The position numbers were made by a program, and so were the translations under genes. Under the pieces are notes generated by a model, which saw only the letters and a list, made by a program, of their open reading frames with translations, ran no database searches and was not told where the DNA came from. A stretch of DNA of 64,000 nucleotides from Aquarana catesbeiana (lineage: Eukaryota; Chordata; Amphibia; Anura; Ranidae), in assembly GCF_042186555.1 (NCBI RefSeq), contig NC_133324.1, positions 130,293,655-130,357,654 on the forward strand. The letters run 5' to 3'. Below, in pieces: positions 21,935 to 34,039 of the stretch. How positions within the stretch are numbered: the first letter of the stretch is position 1; each line of letters begins with the position of its first letter.

Positions 21935-23000
21935 CATAAAATGCCAGGACAGTTCAATCCCCCCCCCCAAAATGACCCCATTTTGGAAAGTAGACACCCC
22001 AAGCTATTTGCTGAGAGGCATGTCGAGTCCATGGAATATTTTATATTGTGACACAAGTTGCGGGAAAAAGACACATTTTTTTTTTTTTTGCACAAAGTTG
22101 TCACTAAATGATATATTGCTGAAACTTGCCATGGGAATATGTGGAATTACACCCCAAAATACATTCAGTTGCTTCTCCTGAGTACGGGGATACCACATGT
22201 GTGAGACTTTTTGGGAGCCTAGCCGCGTACGGGACCCCGAAAACCAAGCACCGCCTTCAGGCTTTCTAGGGGCGTAAATTTTTGATTTCACTCTTCACTG
22301 CCTATCGCAGTTTCGGAGGCCCTGGAATGCCTAGGTGGCACAAACCCCCCCCCCCCCCCAAATGACCCTATTTTGGAAAGTAGACACCCCAAGCTATTTG
22401 CTGAGAGATATAGTATTTTGCAGACCTCACTTTTTGTCACAAAGTTTTGAAAATTAAAAAAAGAAAAAAAAAATGTTTTTTCTTGTCTTTCTTCATTTTC
22501 AAAAACAAATGAGAGCTGCAAAATACTCACCATGCCTCTCAGCAAATAGCTTGGGGTGTCTGCTTTCCAAAATGGGGTCATTTGGGGGGGTTGTGCTACC
22601 TTGGCATTGTATGGCCTTCAAAACTGTCATAGGTAGTGAGGAGTGAAATAAAAAATTTACGCCCTTAGAAATCCCGAAGGCGGTGATTGATTTTCTGGGC
22701 CTCGTATGCGGCTAGGCTCCCAAAAAGTCCTACATGTGGTATCCCCATACTCAGGAGAAGCAGCTAAATGTATTTTGGGGTGCAATTCCACATATGCCCA
22801 TGGCCTGTGTGAGCAATATATCATTTAGTGACAACTTTGTGCAAAAAAAAAAAAAAAAAAATTTGTCACTTTCCCGCAACTTGTGTCAAATATAAAATAT
22901 TCCATGGACTCAACATGCCTCTCAGCAAATAGCTTGGAGTGTCTACTTTCCAAAATGGGGTCATTTGGGGGGGGGTTGTGCCATCTGGGCATTTTATGGC
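21935..23000. repeat. Large inverted repeat, arms of about 500 bp
   Basis: The phrase AAGCTATTTGCTGAGAG at 22000 and 22391 is mirrored as CTCTCAGCAAATAGCTT at 22536 and 22919, symmetric about 22470. The arms 21935-22450 and 22490-23000 correspond throughout. Because each arm holds the phrase twice, the block also contains direct repeats about 385 bases apart. Runs of C or G (21960, 22345, 22585, 22968) mark the same point of each copy. Confidence 0.8.
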
Positions 23001-23393
23001 GTTCAAAACTGTGATAGGTAGTAAGGAGTGAAATAAAAATTTACGCCTTTAGAAATCCTGAAGGCGGTGATTGGTTTTCGGGGCCCCGTACGCAGCTAGG
23101 CTCCCAAAAAGTCCCACACATGTGGTATCCCCATACTCAGGAGAAGCAGCTAAATGTATTTTTTTTCAAAATTTTTGGTCTTTTTCCGTTTATAGCGCAA
23201 ACAAATAAAAACCGCAGAGGTGATCAAATACCATCAAAAGAAAGCTCTATTGGTGGGAAGAAAAGGACACAAATTTTGTTTGGGTACAGCATTGCACGAC
23301 CGCGCAATTAGCAGTTAAAGCGACGCAGTGCCAAATTGTAAAAAGTGCTCTGGTCAGGAAGGGGGTAAATCCTTCCGGGGCTAAAGTGGTTAT

Positions 23394-25195
23394 GTATGTA
23401 AACAATAAAAAAGGGAGGACAGACCATATTGACCCCATAAAGAATGAAGAAGGACATCTGGTTACAAAGGATTGGGAGATGGCGAAGGTATTGAATTTAT
23501 TCTTCTCCTCAGTCTTCACGAGTTAATCGGGGGGCTTCAGTAACCAAAACTGCAGTGTTTATCTTCATGACACAACACAGGAAACACCTCCATGGTTAAC
23601 AGAGGACAGAATTAAAATTGGACTTGAGTAACTTAACATTAATAAATCACCGGGACCAGATGGCTTGCATCCGAGGGTACTTAGGGAACTCAGTCAAGTG
23701 ATTGCCAGACCGTTTTTTTTACAGACAGTCTACTGACTGGAATGGTACCAGCTGATTGGAAAAAAGCCAATGTAGCACCAATATTTAAAAAGGGCCCAAA
23801 ATACATCCCTGGGAATTACAGACCAGTTAGCCTAACATCAATAGTATGTAAACTCTTGGAGGGGATGATAAGGGGCTATATACAAGATTTTAGTAATAAG
23901 AACGGTATCATTAGCAGTAATCAGCATGGATTCATGAGGAATTGTTCTTGCCAAACCAATCTACTAACCTTTTATGAGGAGGTGAGTTGCCATCTAGATA
24001 AAGGAAGGCCCGTAGACGTGGTGTGTCTGGATTTTGCAAAAGCATTTGACACAGTTCCCCATAAACGTTTACTGTACAAAATAAGGTCCGTTGGCATGGA
24101 CCATAGAGTGAATACATGGATTGAAAACTGGCTACAAGGGCGAGTTCAGAGGGTGGTGATAAATGGGGAGTACTCGGAATGGTCAGGGGTGGGTAGTAGG
24201 GTTCCCCAGGGTTCTGTGCTGGGACCAATCCTATTTAATTTGTTCATAAACGACCTGGAGGATGGGATAAACAGTTCAATCTCTGTATTTGCAGACAATA
24301 CTAAGCTAAGCAGGGCAATAACTTCTCCGCAGGATGTGGAAACCTTGCAACAAGATCTGAACAAATTAATGGGGTGGGCAACTACATGGCAAATGAGGTT
24401 GAATGTAGAAAAATGTAAAATAATGCATTTGGGTGGCAAAAATATGAATGCAATCTATACACTGGAGGAAGAACCTCTGGGGTAAATATAGGATGGAAAA
24501 GGACCTGGGGGTCCTAGTAGATGATAGGCTCAGCAATGGCATGCAATGCCAAGCTGCTGCTAACAAAGCAAACAGAATATTGGCGTGCATTAAAAAGGGG
24601 ATCAACTCCAGAGATAAAGCAATAATTCTCCCACTCTACAAGACTGGTCCGGCCGCACCTAGAGTATGCTGTCCAGTTCTGGGCACCAGTCCTCAGGAAG
24701 GATGTACTGGAAATGGAGCGAGTACAAAGAAAGGCAACAAAGCTAATAAAGGGTCTGGAGGATCTTAGTTATGAGGAAAGGTTGCGAGCACTGAACTTAT
24801 TCATTCTGGAGAAGAGACGCAAAAAGGGGATATGATTTCAGTATACAAATACTGCACTGATGACCCTACAATAGAAATAAAACTTTTTTGCAGAAGAGAG
24901 TTTAACAAGACTCGTGGCCACTCATTAAAATTAGAAGAAAAGAGGTTTAACCTTAAACTACATAGAGGGTTTTTTACTGTAAGAGCGGCAAGGATGTGGA
25001 ATTCCCTTCCACAGGCGGTGGTCTCAGCAGGGAGCATCAATAGCTTCAAGAAACTATTAGATAAGCACCTGAATGACCGCAACATACAGGGATATGTAAG
25101 GTAATACTGACACATAATCACACACATAGGTTGGACTTGATGGACGTGTGTCTTTTTTCAACCTCACCTACTATGTAATACTATGTAACTATGTA
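23394..25195 (+). pseudogene. CR1 LINE, reverse transcriptase and 3' end
   Basis: After the insertion the frame resumes with YVNNKKGRTDHIDPIKN and VLNLFFSSVF, then breaks around 23520-23740. The long frame at 23742-24485 is the RT core: PADWKKANVAPIFKKG, NYRPVSLTS, DFAKAFDTVPH (motif A Asp), VPQGSVLGPILFNLFIND (motif B) and SVFADNTKL. Active CR1 enzymes have FADD in motif C; here the second Asp is Asn. Further frames to 25104 give the C-terminal GFFTVRAARMWNSLPQAVV block. The copy ends in ATGTAA-type repeats near 25170-25195, as CR1 copies do. It is dead from truncation, the insertion, frame breaks and the motif-C change. Confidence 0.9.
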
Positions 25196-25604
25196 ATTAT
25201 TGTCCAGGTGCAAGCCGAGGTCCATCGCGGCAGATATCAGAAACCGGTCAAGTCAGGTTGGTAACCGGTAGTCAGACATGAAGTCACAGATCAGTTTCAT
25301 AGGTAACGTAGACAAGGCAACACTGGCTATGTGCAGCTGACCAATTTAAATAGCTTGATGGTGGCATGATCAGCAAAGTGGCACACATGCTCACACATGC
25401 ACAGCTAGTGCCACCCTCTGGTGTGAGGCCATCCTGCCCATGGATATTCACATGGATGTGCCACCCTGCATACTGCCTGATGTTGCCCTCTAACTACTTT
25501 CTGTGATATTGTTAGTACAAATAAAAAAAAAAATCATGGAAATAACTCAAACTGTGTTGATATTTCAGAAAACACTGCCAGAGAACAGATGTTAATGCCC
25601 TTAA
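25196..25604. other. Right part of the unclassified repeat around the CR1
   Basis: GGTAACCGGTAGTCAG, AGACAAGGCAAC and similar phrases continue the style of 17100-17487. No termini were found. After 25460 it is plain intron. Confidence 0.35.
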
Positions 25605-25721
25605 CCACTAAAATAGCTGATACACAGAGCAGGACCTACATATGGGCAGCTACCTAATGGTAATGGATTGGGCAGAACAGGCCTCTAGGGCATACCAGGT
25701 ACATCCTAGGTCCTTAACTGG
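25605..25721. mobile_element. Minimal TTAA-flanked element (117 bp)
   Basis: TTAA (25601-25604) followed by CCACTAAAAT, and AACTGG (to 25721) followed by TTAA (25722-25725). The right end, read in reverse, is CCAGTTAAGGACC, as in the 4986-6054 element. It looks like an internally deleted copy. Confidence 0.65.
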
Positions 25722-25725
25722 TTAA

Positions 25726-28664
25726 AGTTTCCTCCCTGTGCTCCATCATTTTATCTTAATTTGAAGAGACCCTTAACCAAATTAAGAAATCTTTGTTTGA
25801 ATAGTGAAAGTCTGCTTTCCTATTTTAATAAAATCTGTAACTAGGTCTAAACATGTTGTTTATCATCTGGTACTTGTAGGGCAACATAATTAGAAGAGAA
25901 CCACCAAAGTACAGTTGGTGTTTAATTGTTTTATAGCTATTATCAAGAAGGTTTTGTAGTAATTGCTTAGAGGAGCCATGACTCTGTAGATTAAGAACAG
26001 ACAGGCATATGCACTTTTTTCTGCTTGTAGCACAATGTTAGACTTTGGGAATTCTGTGTATAAATAATATCCCGCCACAAATGCCTACAAGACCATTAAT
26101 TTAATACCATAAAATCTATATAGTTGCAGCAGGAATTTAAAGCAAGTTGTGCTTCCATGTGTGTCAGAGCACCCCAGATATGCTGAAACCTGAGGGGGGC
26201 CTGATAATACAAATGCCAACTTGCAAGAAAGTTAATGGTTAGTTTCTGTCTGGAAAAAAAATATCTATTGAGTCTTTCTATTCATGTTGCTGTAACCACT
26301 GTTTATATGCTTTGTCACTGTGGGTCCACTCTTGCTGTATCTGCAGGTGCACACAGAGTGAGAATGGTGAACTAGAAACCTATTACTTCAAATCGCTGTT
26401 ACAGAATTTGTGCGCACACATTGCAACTTGTTTTCTAATTTATAACAAACCCTGGTTAGTGGAAATCTTGTAATGGACTCAAGCAAAGAGCAGGAAAGCC
26501 ACATCACATTTGCATGAAAAATCATTCACTGAGAGGACAGGATTAATTTGCACTTTAATTTCACAGAAAAAACAATATTTTTTTTATTTTTTTTGCAGCT
26601 TATAAGAACCAGGGCTTTTGTACACAGGCATTAGATTCAGAAAGAAATCAAGTGTAGTATGCTTTCAGGTGCTTGCAATTTGCTTCATCTTGCCACTGCT
26701 TTGCACAAGGAGTTGCTTTGAGTTGCTTCAAGTCTACCTGAAAATAAACTGGATTAGACAGTAGCACATATAATATACTCTGTAAATTAGAAGCAGATTG
26801 TGCATGTCAGGTTGTAATGTGTGGACAGTTTAAGATAGGACATGTATGTGTGGTTAATTAATAAAAATGAAATTCCTGCCTGCCTGGAGTTCTATTTTAA
26901 ACATTAAAATCTAGGTAAAGTGAAAGATTTGTAGAACCGACTGACTTTTGCTCTAATCCGAAGCTGCATACAGTATGATCCTTGGCTGTGTATGTACTTT
27001 GCTGCCCATGCACAGGGCTTTAAGGGGCCTTGACCTCTGTGCCAACTTCCTCAGATTCTACCATGTTAAAAAAAAAAAAATTGTAGAAAGGTGACAGCTA
27101 GTGGCCTGATGACCATGTTTATATCACCCTGGGTAAAGTTTTTGAAAACTTTGTTGTGCAGAAGTAAAACACACGTTTATCCTGCACTCTTTGACCATGG
27201 TTTACCTTTCTATTTTGGAAGGACATCGCTTGAAATTTAGAGCCAAGGTGTTCACTTTGTTTTATTAAGATTTATGAATCTATCCCTTAAATCCCCTGCA
27301 AGCAAGAATCTAATTCTTTAACTAGTTGGACATTTTACTATTCTCTGCCCCTTAACCACCTCAAGCAATCATATTTGATGCCCTTTAATTAGACCGGCAT
27401 TTTTTTTCCTCGGGGTTCTTTTCCACCTCAGCAATCGAGACAATACATTTGCTTACCATGCGGCTCTCCTAAGTGTTCTTTTGCATGTAAATTAATCCTA
27501 ATTCAGTTTACACTGTCATGCTGAGTGGTACAAATTGCCTATAACAATAAAACAGCACGAGTTAAAATGGGTGGGGGCTGGGCAGACAGGTTGAGTGTGT
27601 GCTTGTTCCAATAGGATGTTACTTTTCTTTATGCCAATACATTAGCTGACATTAATGAATCTCCTCTTCTGAACAGCATGGTATAGTTGATTTTTTTTAA
27701 TTTTACTTCAATGGAGCAGTACCTTGTTTTTCATTGAGGAAGTTAGACACAGCATTAATGACTGGCGTGTTAAGGTTAAATATGAAGCCATGCTTCCACT
27801 TGTATGAGTGCTATCCATCTTTCCATTTGCAGGGGCTTGACAAAAAAGTCCTTGCTTTGTACGAAATTTCCTTTAATTATGGGCTTCAGGAAACAGGCTT
27901 TTAACATAAACATAGTTGCATTCATTTATTGAACATTTTCTCTTCAATATAGCTTAATGGAGTAGGTTTAAATCCTAAATGAGTACACATCTCCCAGCAC
28001 TGTTAGGTCAGCCTGTGCTCTCTGCTTAAAAGCTAGTATATACTGTCTGCATTTTCTTTTCTTCAGCCCTCTGTTCCTCTGCTGCTGAGACTGCTGTCTT
28101 AATAGTCTGGTTAAACAGGCAAAAATAGCATGTTATGTTGCTCAATATCATTGAATTGCTGTGCAGAATGCTAGTTGCTAACGTTAGTACCCCTTTGCTG
28201 CTGAATACATCTGAAATACATGCCTAAAAGTAAAACTTATCTTGGAGATGTGTGGGTTCTGCCATTGCTGGCTACCCCCTGAACATGGTGCCTGGCTGTT
28301 ATGATGGGGCTGGCTGCAATACCTTTAATTACTGACCCTCCAACAACTATGTGTGTAAGGGAAGTAAGAGTGACATCAGACATCCTTAAAAAGTAGTGAA
28401 TATGGTAGACTATCTATGGTAGACTAATCCTGACCGTTCACTAAACGAAAAATTTGCCGAACCCATTTTAGAAAAACTGACATCCGGCTGTGAAAGCAAA
28501 CGATAGAGCCGTCATTTAATGACCAATGAATCGTTCAGTGAACATAAATGAATCAATTTTTTGTTTGTTTTTTTACATATACCTAGTTCAAACAGGTCGG
28601 ACGGGAAACAATTTAACTTTTCAATTTATAATTCGTTTGGCAGAAAATTTCCAAACTTGTTCTT

Positions 28665-28700
<36 letters not shown>

Positions 28701-28862
28701 GCTCAAAAACGTCCCAACGATCATCGATTTTGTGCCCATTAACTGGCCGAAAAAAGGACGAACTGGCCAAAGTGACAGAATTTCGGACAATTTTTCATAT
28801 AGTGTATGGCTAGCATTAGCGGCAGCTGTCCCAACAGTAAGCCAGCTCTGTCATAGAAACAC
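25726..28862. other. Mostly repeat-free AP3B1 intron; candidate conserved non-coding DNA
   Basis: This is one of the longest stretches without recognisable transposon sequence. At 27360-27560 and 27640-27900 it holds clusters of homeodomain-type core sites (TTAATCCTAATTCAG, ATTAATGA, TTTAATTATGG) in sequence of even composition. I cannot test conservation here. There are poly-T runs at 28665-28699. Confidence 0.35.
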
Positions 28863-29460
28863 ACAAGAGAAAAAAAGTGAAGTGCCATCCTAGTGCAGTG
28901 AGTTAAAAAAAAAGTTTTAAAGAGGAAGTAAAACCCTGGTGGATTTTTCTTTTTTTCTTTTTTCCTGCAAACTAAAGGTAGCACTTTGTGACACTTACCT
29001 GAAAACGAAGCCCACGTCATCCCCGCTGCAGGCCGCATCCATCTTCGCCTGTCTTCCTTCCGGGGCCGCGGACTCCGGCTCTGTGACTGGCTGGAGCCAC
29101 GTGATGTACGTGCCGTGCAGGAGCCGCTGGTCACAGCACACGCTCCTGAAGAAAAGGCACGGGCGGCCGTTCCTTCAGAACGCATGCACCAATGATATCG
29201 GCGCAGTATACAGTGTACATTTAGGAGATATTTACAGTACCTATAGGCAAGTCTTATTCTAGGCTTACCTACAGTATAGGTACAACTTACAAAGGGAGGT
29301 TTACAACCTTTTTTAATACAGCAGTGGTAATAAAAACTTACTACTGAAAATGAAGAAAAGGCATGTCTTTTCTTCATTTTTTGTAAGTTTTTATTACCGT
29401 TGCTGCATTAAAACTTTAACTCACTGCACTTAGATGGCGCTTCCTTTTTTTTTCTCTTGA
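28863..29460. mobile_element. Inverted-repeat element with about 55-bp arms
   Basis: 28863-28920 (AGAG, GTGCCATCCTAGTGCAGTGAG, TTTTAA) is mirrored by 29408-29460 (TTAAAACTTTAACTCACTGC, GATGGCGC, CTCTTG). Inside is a GC-rich part resembling the TTAAAG-ended elements at 46846 and 48588 (shared GAGATAT and TAGGCTTACCT phrases) and the hairpin at 29314-29410. Confidence 0.65.
29314..29410. repeat. 97-bp hairpin with arms of about 45 bp
   Basis: The left arm (29314-29360) carries GGTAATAAAAACTTAC and AATGAAGAAAAG. The right arm mirrors them with CTTTTCTTCATT and GTAAGTTTTTATTACC, ending at TGCTGCATTA (29410). There are only a few mismatches and a 3-bp bulge, with the centre near 29362. Confidence 0.8.
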
Positions 29461-30092
29461 ATGGCCCACCTCCATGCTGACAACAGCGGAGTCTCACTGT
29501 AGAGGAAACCTTTGCTGTTTTTCAAGTGCATGTTTGGGAGAAAAAAAATCCAACACCTCTCTGTCCTCATGTTCTGTCTCTTTAAAAACACTTCAAGTAT
29601 AAACAGATTATCATTTGATTTTTCATAAATTCAGTGTGAAACCTATTTCTTGTAGTGCCAACAACTCTACCTCTGCTGCAGTGTTACAAGTCCTGCCTGA
29701 TTTCTTGCTGGACTGAAGACCACCTCCTCTCATCTCATAACATATGTAGGAGGTGTCCTGTAGTAAGACAAAAGGAATATCAGACATCGGTGACAAGACT
29801 GCTCTAGATTCAGCTAACTACAGGAAGTTAGGAGCTCACTGAACTTCTTGCAGATCAACGGTGTTCTTCCGTGCTTTTAGCTTTTTTTTTTTTTTTTTTT
29901 GAGACACAACATGGAGAAATGAGCATGTGTCCAAGAGGAGTTCCAGATGTTTTCTTTTCCCCCGAAAGTTACAGAATATTCCCGGGTGCTCAGACCATTT
30001 TTTTTGTGTGTGGAGGTCCTCTTTCTGTAATTGCAGAACAGCCAACAGCTTGTAGATAAATATATCCCACACATGCAACCTTGCAATTGTAA
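29461..30092. other. Intronic sequence, nothing recognised
   Basis: AT-rich, with a T-run at 29882-29900. No supported feature. Confidence 0.4.
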
Positions 30093-30532
30093 GCCCTCAT
30101 GCACACAGGCTGTTAAAATAACGTTATGAAAACGCCAGTATCTTTTGCAGTGATTTTTTTTTAACTTTTTTCAGCTTTTTTCAGCGTTTTTGCAATAGCG
30201 TTTTTGAGCGTTTTCCCACGTTAGCGTTTTTTAGCGTTTTTTTTTTTCAAATTTTTTTTTTTTTTTTTTTTCAATGGATCAAAAACGTTGAAAAACGTTG
30301 GTGAATGACGTTTTTGAGTGTTTTTCAGCGTTAGAGCCTTTTTACAGCTGAAAAACGTCTCTCAGAACCCACTGGTCCTGGGTTTTTTTTACAGCTTAAA
30401 AACGCCTATGCCACTTGCAGCTCAAAAACGCCTAGGTGGGCATGAAGCCATAGACTAACATAGACAGGCCTTTTTATGCTGCAAAAAAAGCTAAAAAAAG
30501 CAGCTGTAAAAAATGTCCGTGTGCATGAGGAC
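30093..30532. mobile_element. Harbinger-like MITE
   Basis: The ends GCCCTCATGCACACAGGC (30093) and GTCCGTGTGCATGAGGAC (to 30532) are near-perfect reverse complements. TAA occurs on both sides (30090-30092 and 30533-30535). The inside is rich in AACG / CGTTTTT phrases and runs of T, and is non-coding. Confidence 0.8.
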
Positions 30533-31612
30533 TAAATGTTCTCAGGTCTGTTAGGATTTAATTGCCAACAGGGTAATCTCAGTGTTGGTACATGAGACAA
30601 ATAAGTAGAACCATATATTGCATTCATAGTACAAGAGCTGGTTTTAGAATGGTCATATCTTAGGGCACTAGGCTAGTTGGTTGGAGTAGACAAAATATGT
30701 AGGTAGACCATTGAAAGCTATAATTTTATGTACGCATTAAAGTTCAGTTTTAAAGGTTTCTTTGTATAAAGTAATAGCATACATTGGTTACATTAAGAAC
30801 AGATAATTGTGTTTTGCCGGTAAGTCTCAACAGAATGAGAAATTGCTTTAGTTTATTAATGACAAGCCTACAGATGTATAGTCCACTCACTAAATTTGAA
30901 CAATATGTGCTTCATCAGTCTGGGGCTGGTAGTTCACTCAGCAAATTAAATGCATTAAAAGAGTCGGAATTTATAGAAAAAGAAAAACTAAGCTACCCCT
31001 GCCTACTGCATAAAAATTGATTATCGAGTACCGTTGCGCCTACATTACACCATGATCCAGAATGCAGCCCCAGGAAAAATCCCTGTACTTCCAGGTATGG
31101 GCACATACTTATAAAGAAGAGTTAAGTATTTGTCTTTACTGCTAAAAAATACATTGTACAGTTGAAAACCTGTGGAAATTCACAGACCTCTGCAGATACT
31201 TCCTCACTAGTGTGAATTACAGAAAAAATTTAAGTTTTAGCTAAGATTAAATCTGTCGCAAGTAAGGTCTTGGCTGGCTGGATCTCAAATATATCTCAAA
31301 TATAGGCCTTATGTCTATAGCTAGCCCACTGGTCCAAGACCAATTGCAGTATTTTGGGTACACCTAATCCAGAGCGTGTGATGACCCCTAATCGTTTAGA
31401 AAGCATGAGTTCTTGGCCAGGGAGGTTGCACGGGTGATTGGCAAAAGGCTGCAGACCCGAAAACAGTTTTGTAAAGGTCCTGCTTGACTAGTTTCGGAGG
31501 ATCATATAAAATGTATATAGAACACAGATGATGATAAATTCTATCGGTTTTTTAGTCTGGCCAGTCTGAACCCAGACATATATTCCAGATTATTGGGCAG
31601 CTCTAGGAAATA
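30533..31612. other. Intronic sequence, nothing recognised
   Basis: No element ends, coding homology or strong structure seen. The open frame around 30784-31020 shows no domain and is treated as chance. Confidence 0.4.
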
Positions 31613-32423
31613 CACTGATCAGCCATAACTTTATGACCAATAGGAGGTTAACCAAATAACATTGATTATCTTGTTACAATGACATCCTAAATTTGATGGG
31701 ATATATTAGTCAGCAAGTAAACATGATGTCCCTGAAGTTGATGTGTGGAAAGCAGAAAAAAATGAGCATTGCAGTTTGTTGTTGTACGGGGACACGTAGC
31801 CGCAGACCGTTCTGGGTGCCTATGCTGACCTGTGTCCACAGGCAGAAGTGCCTACAACGGGCCCGTGAGCATCAGAACTGAACCATGGAACAATAGAGGA
31901 AGGTGGCCTGGTCTGATGAATCACATTTTATTTTACACCACAATTGGCTGGGTGCATTTGTGTTACTTACCTGGGGAAGCCAGCAGAGAGAGAGTGTGAT
32001 GCTTTGGTCAGTGTTCTGATGGAAAACCTTGGGTCCTGCCATTTTCAATGTTACTTCACAGGTACCACCTACCTAAACATTGTTGCTGACAAAGTACACC
32101 CCTTTAAGGAAACTGTATTCCCTTATGGCAGTGGCCTCTCTCAGCAGGTTAATATACCCACACTGCAAAAATGTCTCAAGGATGGTTTGAAGGACTCCAA
32201 AAGGGATTTGAGGTATTGACTGGACCTCCAAATTCTCCAGATCTCAATCCAATCGAGCATATGTGGGATGCGCTGGAAAATCAAGTACAATCCATGGAGG
32301 CCCCACCTCACAACCTACAGGACTTAAAGGATCTGTTACTGACGAGCTGATTCGTCCATGCCTCTATGTACGGTGACCTACTCAATATTAGGTGATTGGG
32401 CATAAAGTTATGGCTGATCGTCG
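31613..32423 (+). mobile_element. Tc1-type transposon with both terminal repeats
   Basis: CACTGATCAGCCATAACTTT after TA (31611) on the left matches, in reverse, AAAGTTATGGCTGATCGTCG before TA (32424) on the right. At 811 bp it is shorter than an intact Tc1 (about 1.3-1.6 kb), so it has internal deletions. Its transposase remnant is listed separately. Confidence 0.85.
31865..32347 (+). pseudogene. Decayed Tc1-type transposase
   Basis: Shifting frames give W-[S/G]-DE-like sequence near 31905-31930 and then, at 32218-32347, TGPPNSPDLNPIEHMWDALE followed by NLQDLKDLLL, the block with the third catalytic acidic residue and the C-terminus. Frames are broken by several stops, and no helix-turn-helix part is left. 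Confidence 0.7.
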
Positions 32424-32439
32424 TATAACAGCAGTAACT

Positions 32440-32490
<51 letters not shown>

Positions 32491-33897
32491 ACAGTCCAAT
32501 CCGTGTTTCATTTATGACAACCTATGCTTTATGTTTTATCTTCATTGTCCAAATCTGTTTGCTTGGCCTGTAGTCATTAATTTCAGATTACAGATATGTT
32601 TCAATAATACATTTACTAAGAGTTTTAGAGATCTTAGCTTTACTTTCTTTTTTTTCTTTTCAAATCAAATGACAGCAAAGTACAAGGCTAATAGAGGCAA
32701 TGTATAAATTAATCCTTGTAATAAACATATTATATGCACACCGAGTATAGATGAGTTTTCTACTGCACAGAATGTAAGTGTTTTATTCTGATGACGGCGA
32801 ATGATACAATTTTTTTTTATTATTTGACTGAATAGATTCTTTCTGCCATGATTATTGCACAGCTTTCTTCTTGCAAACCATTCCAAATGGTGTCAGCACT
32901 TTCAATGTGATCTTTTGCCATGTAATTTTGTGTGGGATATATTCAACACACTATATACACTTATGATTTGCTTTTTATTTATACAGGGCATTTAATATAG
33001 AACGGCAAAGGAATTTTATGGTTTTCTATGTGTGTTAATGGAACATTTCCTTACTTTTTATGCGGAATATAAAATATCTCAGTTTGAGTTTTCGTACAGT
33101 AGTAAATTCTGTAGGTAAATATAATATTTTTAACTGCTACCTTGAGCAGTAAATTGAAGATGAAAAAAAGCTGTTTACTGTACTTGGGGGGATTTGTTTT
33201 GCTTACACTTGTGACCATTTTGCAGTTTTTAACTTTCAAAGAATTACTCTTTTATGCTTATACACCACCTAACCACATAAGCAATTAAAAAAATGCTGCA
33301 ACCCTGAAAACAAAAAACACTTTGCATACTTATAATTCATAAACTGTCAAATTATCAATTAATCATTGCTGAAACCTGGTTGAATATTTGCAGTTATAAT
33401 GCTCCAACCTACAGGTCACAGGCTTTAGTGTCTCCAGTCAGTTTTGTAATATTGTATGTGCATATATGAGGATTCAGAGATTATGTGGGTCCACCACGGC
33501 CACTCAGCACCACACACATTTGTTGCATTAAAAATGAGGATTTAAGACCTAAAATGATTCAACCTGTTGTGGACATCGAAGGATTTTACGCATCTTTTCC
33601 TCCACCCCTGCTGCTTTTTTTTAAGCGAACGCTGATTAAACTAGAATCCAATGCATTTTTAGTTTTATTCTTTTCTATGGATTGCATAAAAATAATTATT
33701 TTTGCAAGACTTTCCTGCTATAACTAGCATGAACGTGCAGGGGAAAGCCAGGCAAATTTAGTTGTTTGTGCACTGATTTCATTGCTGGTAAATATTCCCC
33801 TTGGTGCTATCATGCCTCCATGTCTTGTACAGGATGGCTATTACTCCTTTTCAATATGTCACAACTGTGTAGGCAGGCTGACTGCTAGTGATCTTAA
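32424..33897. other. Intronic sequence with an (AT)n microsatellite
   Basis: AT/TA dinucleotide repeats occupy 32443-32490 immediately after the Tc1 copy. The rest, to 33893, is AT-rich intron without recognised features. 33894-33897 is the TTAA of the next element. Confidence 0.5.
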
Positions 33898-33964
33898 CCC
33901 CTTCATGACTAAGCCTTTTTTTAAAAATCAGTATTTTTTGATAGAAAATTACTTAGAACCCCAA

Positions 33965-34039
<75 letters not shown>

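Larger units (their letters stand above)
18154..23389 (+). mobile_element. 5.2-kb piggyBac-type composite element inside the CR1
   Basis: The element begins CCACTTGCC at 18154 after TTAA (18150-18153) and ends AAAGTGG at 23389 before TTAT (23390-23393), a TTAA duplication with one change. Deleting it with one TSD copy restores an unbroken CR1 frame across the join. In order it holds a GC-rich 5' region with short tandem blocks (18616-18950), a 335-bp direct duplication (18980-19614), a transposase C-terminal remnant (19862-20058) and A-rich sequence. After these come an internal region shared with the 4986-6054 element (21180-21890) and a 1-kb inverted repeat (21935-23000). It ends with a short region shared with the CCACTTCAGCCC family. 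It may be one long element or several nested ones whose inner borders have blurred. Confidence 0.7.

Noticed and set aside
17488..25195. Target-site duplication for the CR1 copy
   Set aside because: A loose AATTAT...CCAG similarity at both sides is too short and imperfect, and CR1 copies usually lack clear duplications.
28739..29377. 212-codon minus-strand frame
   Set aside because: It spans a hairpin, a mobile element and plain intron, with no domain and low-complexity stretches.
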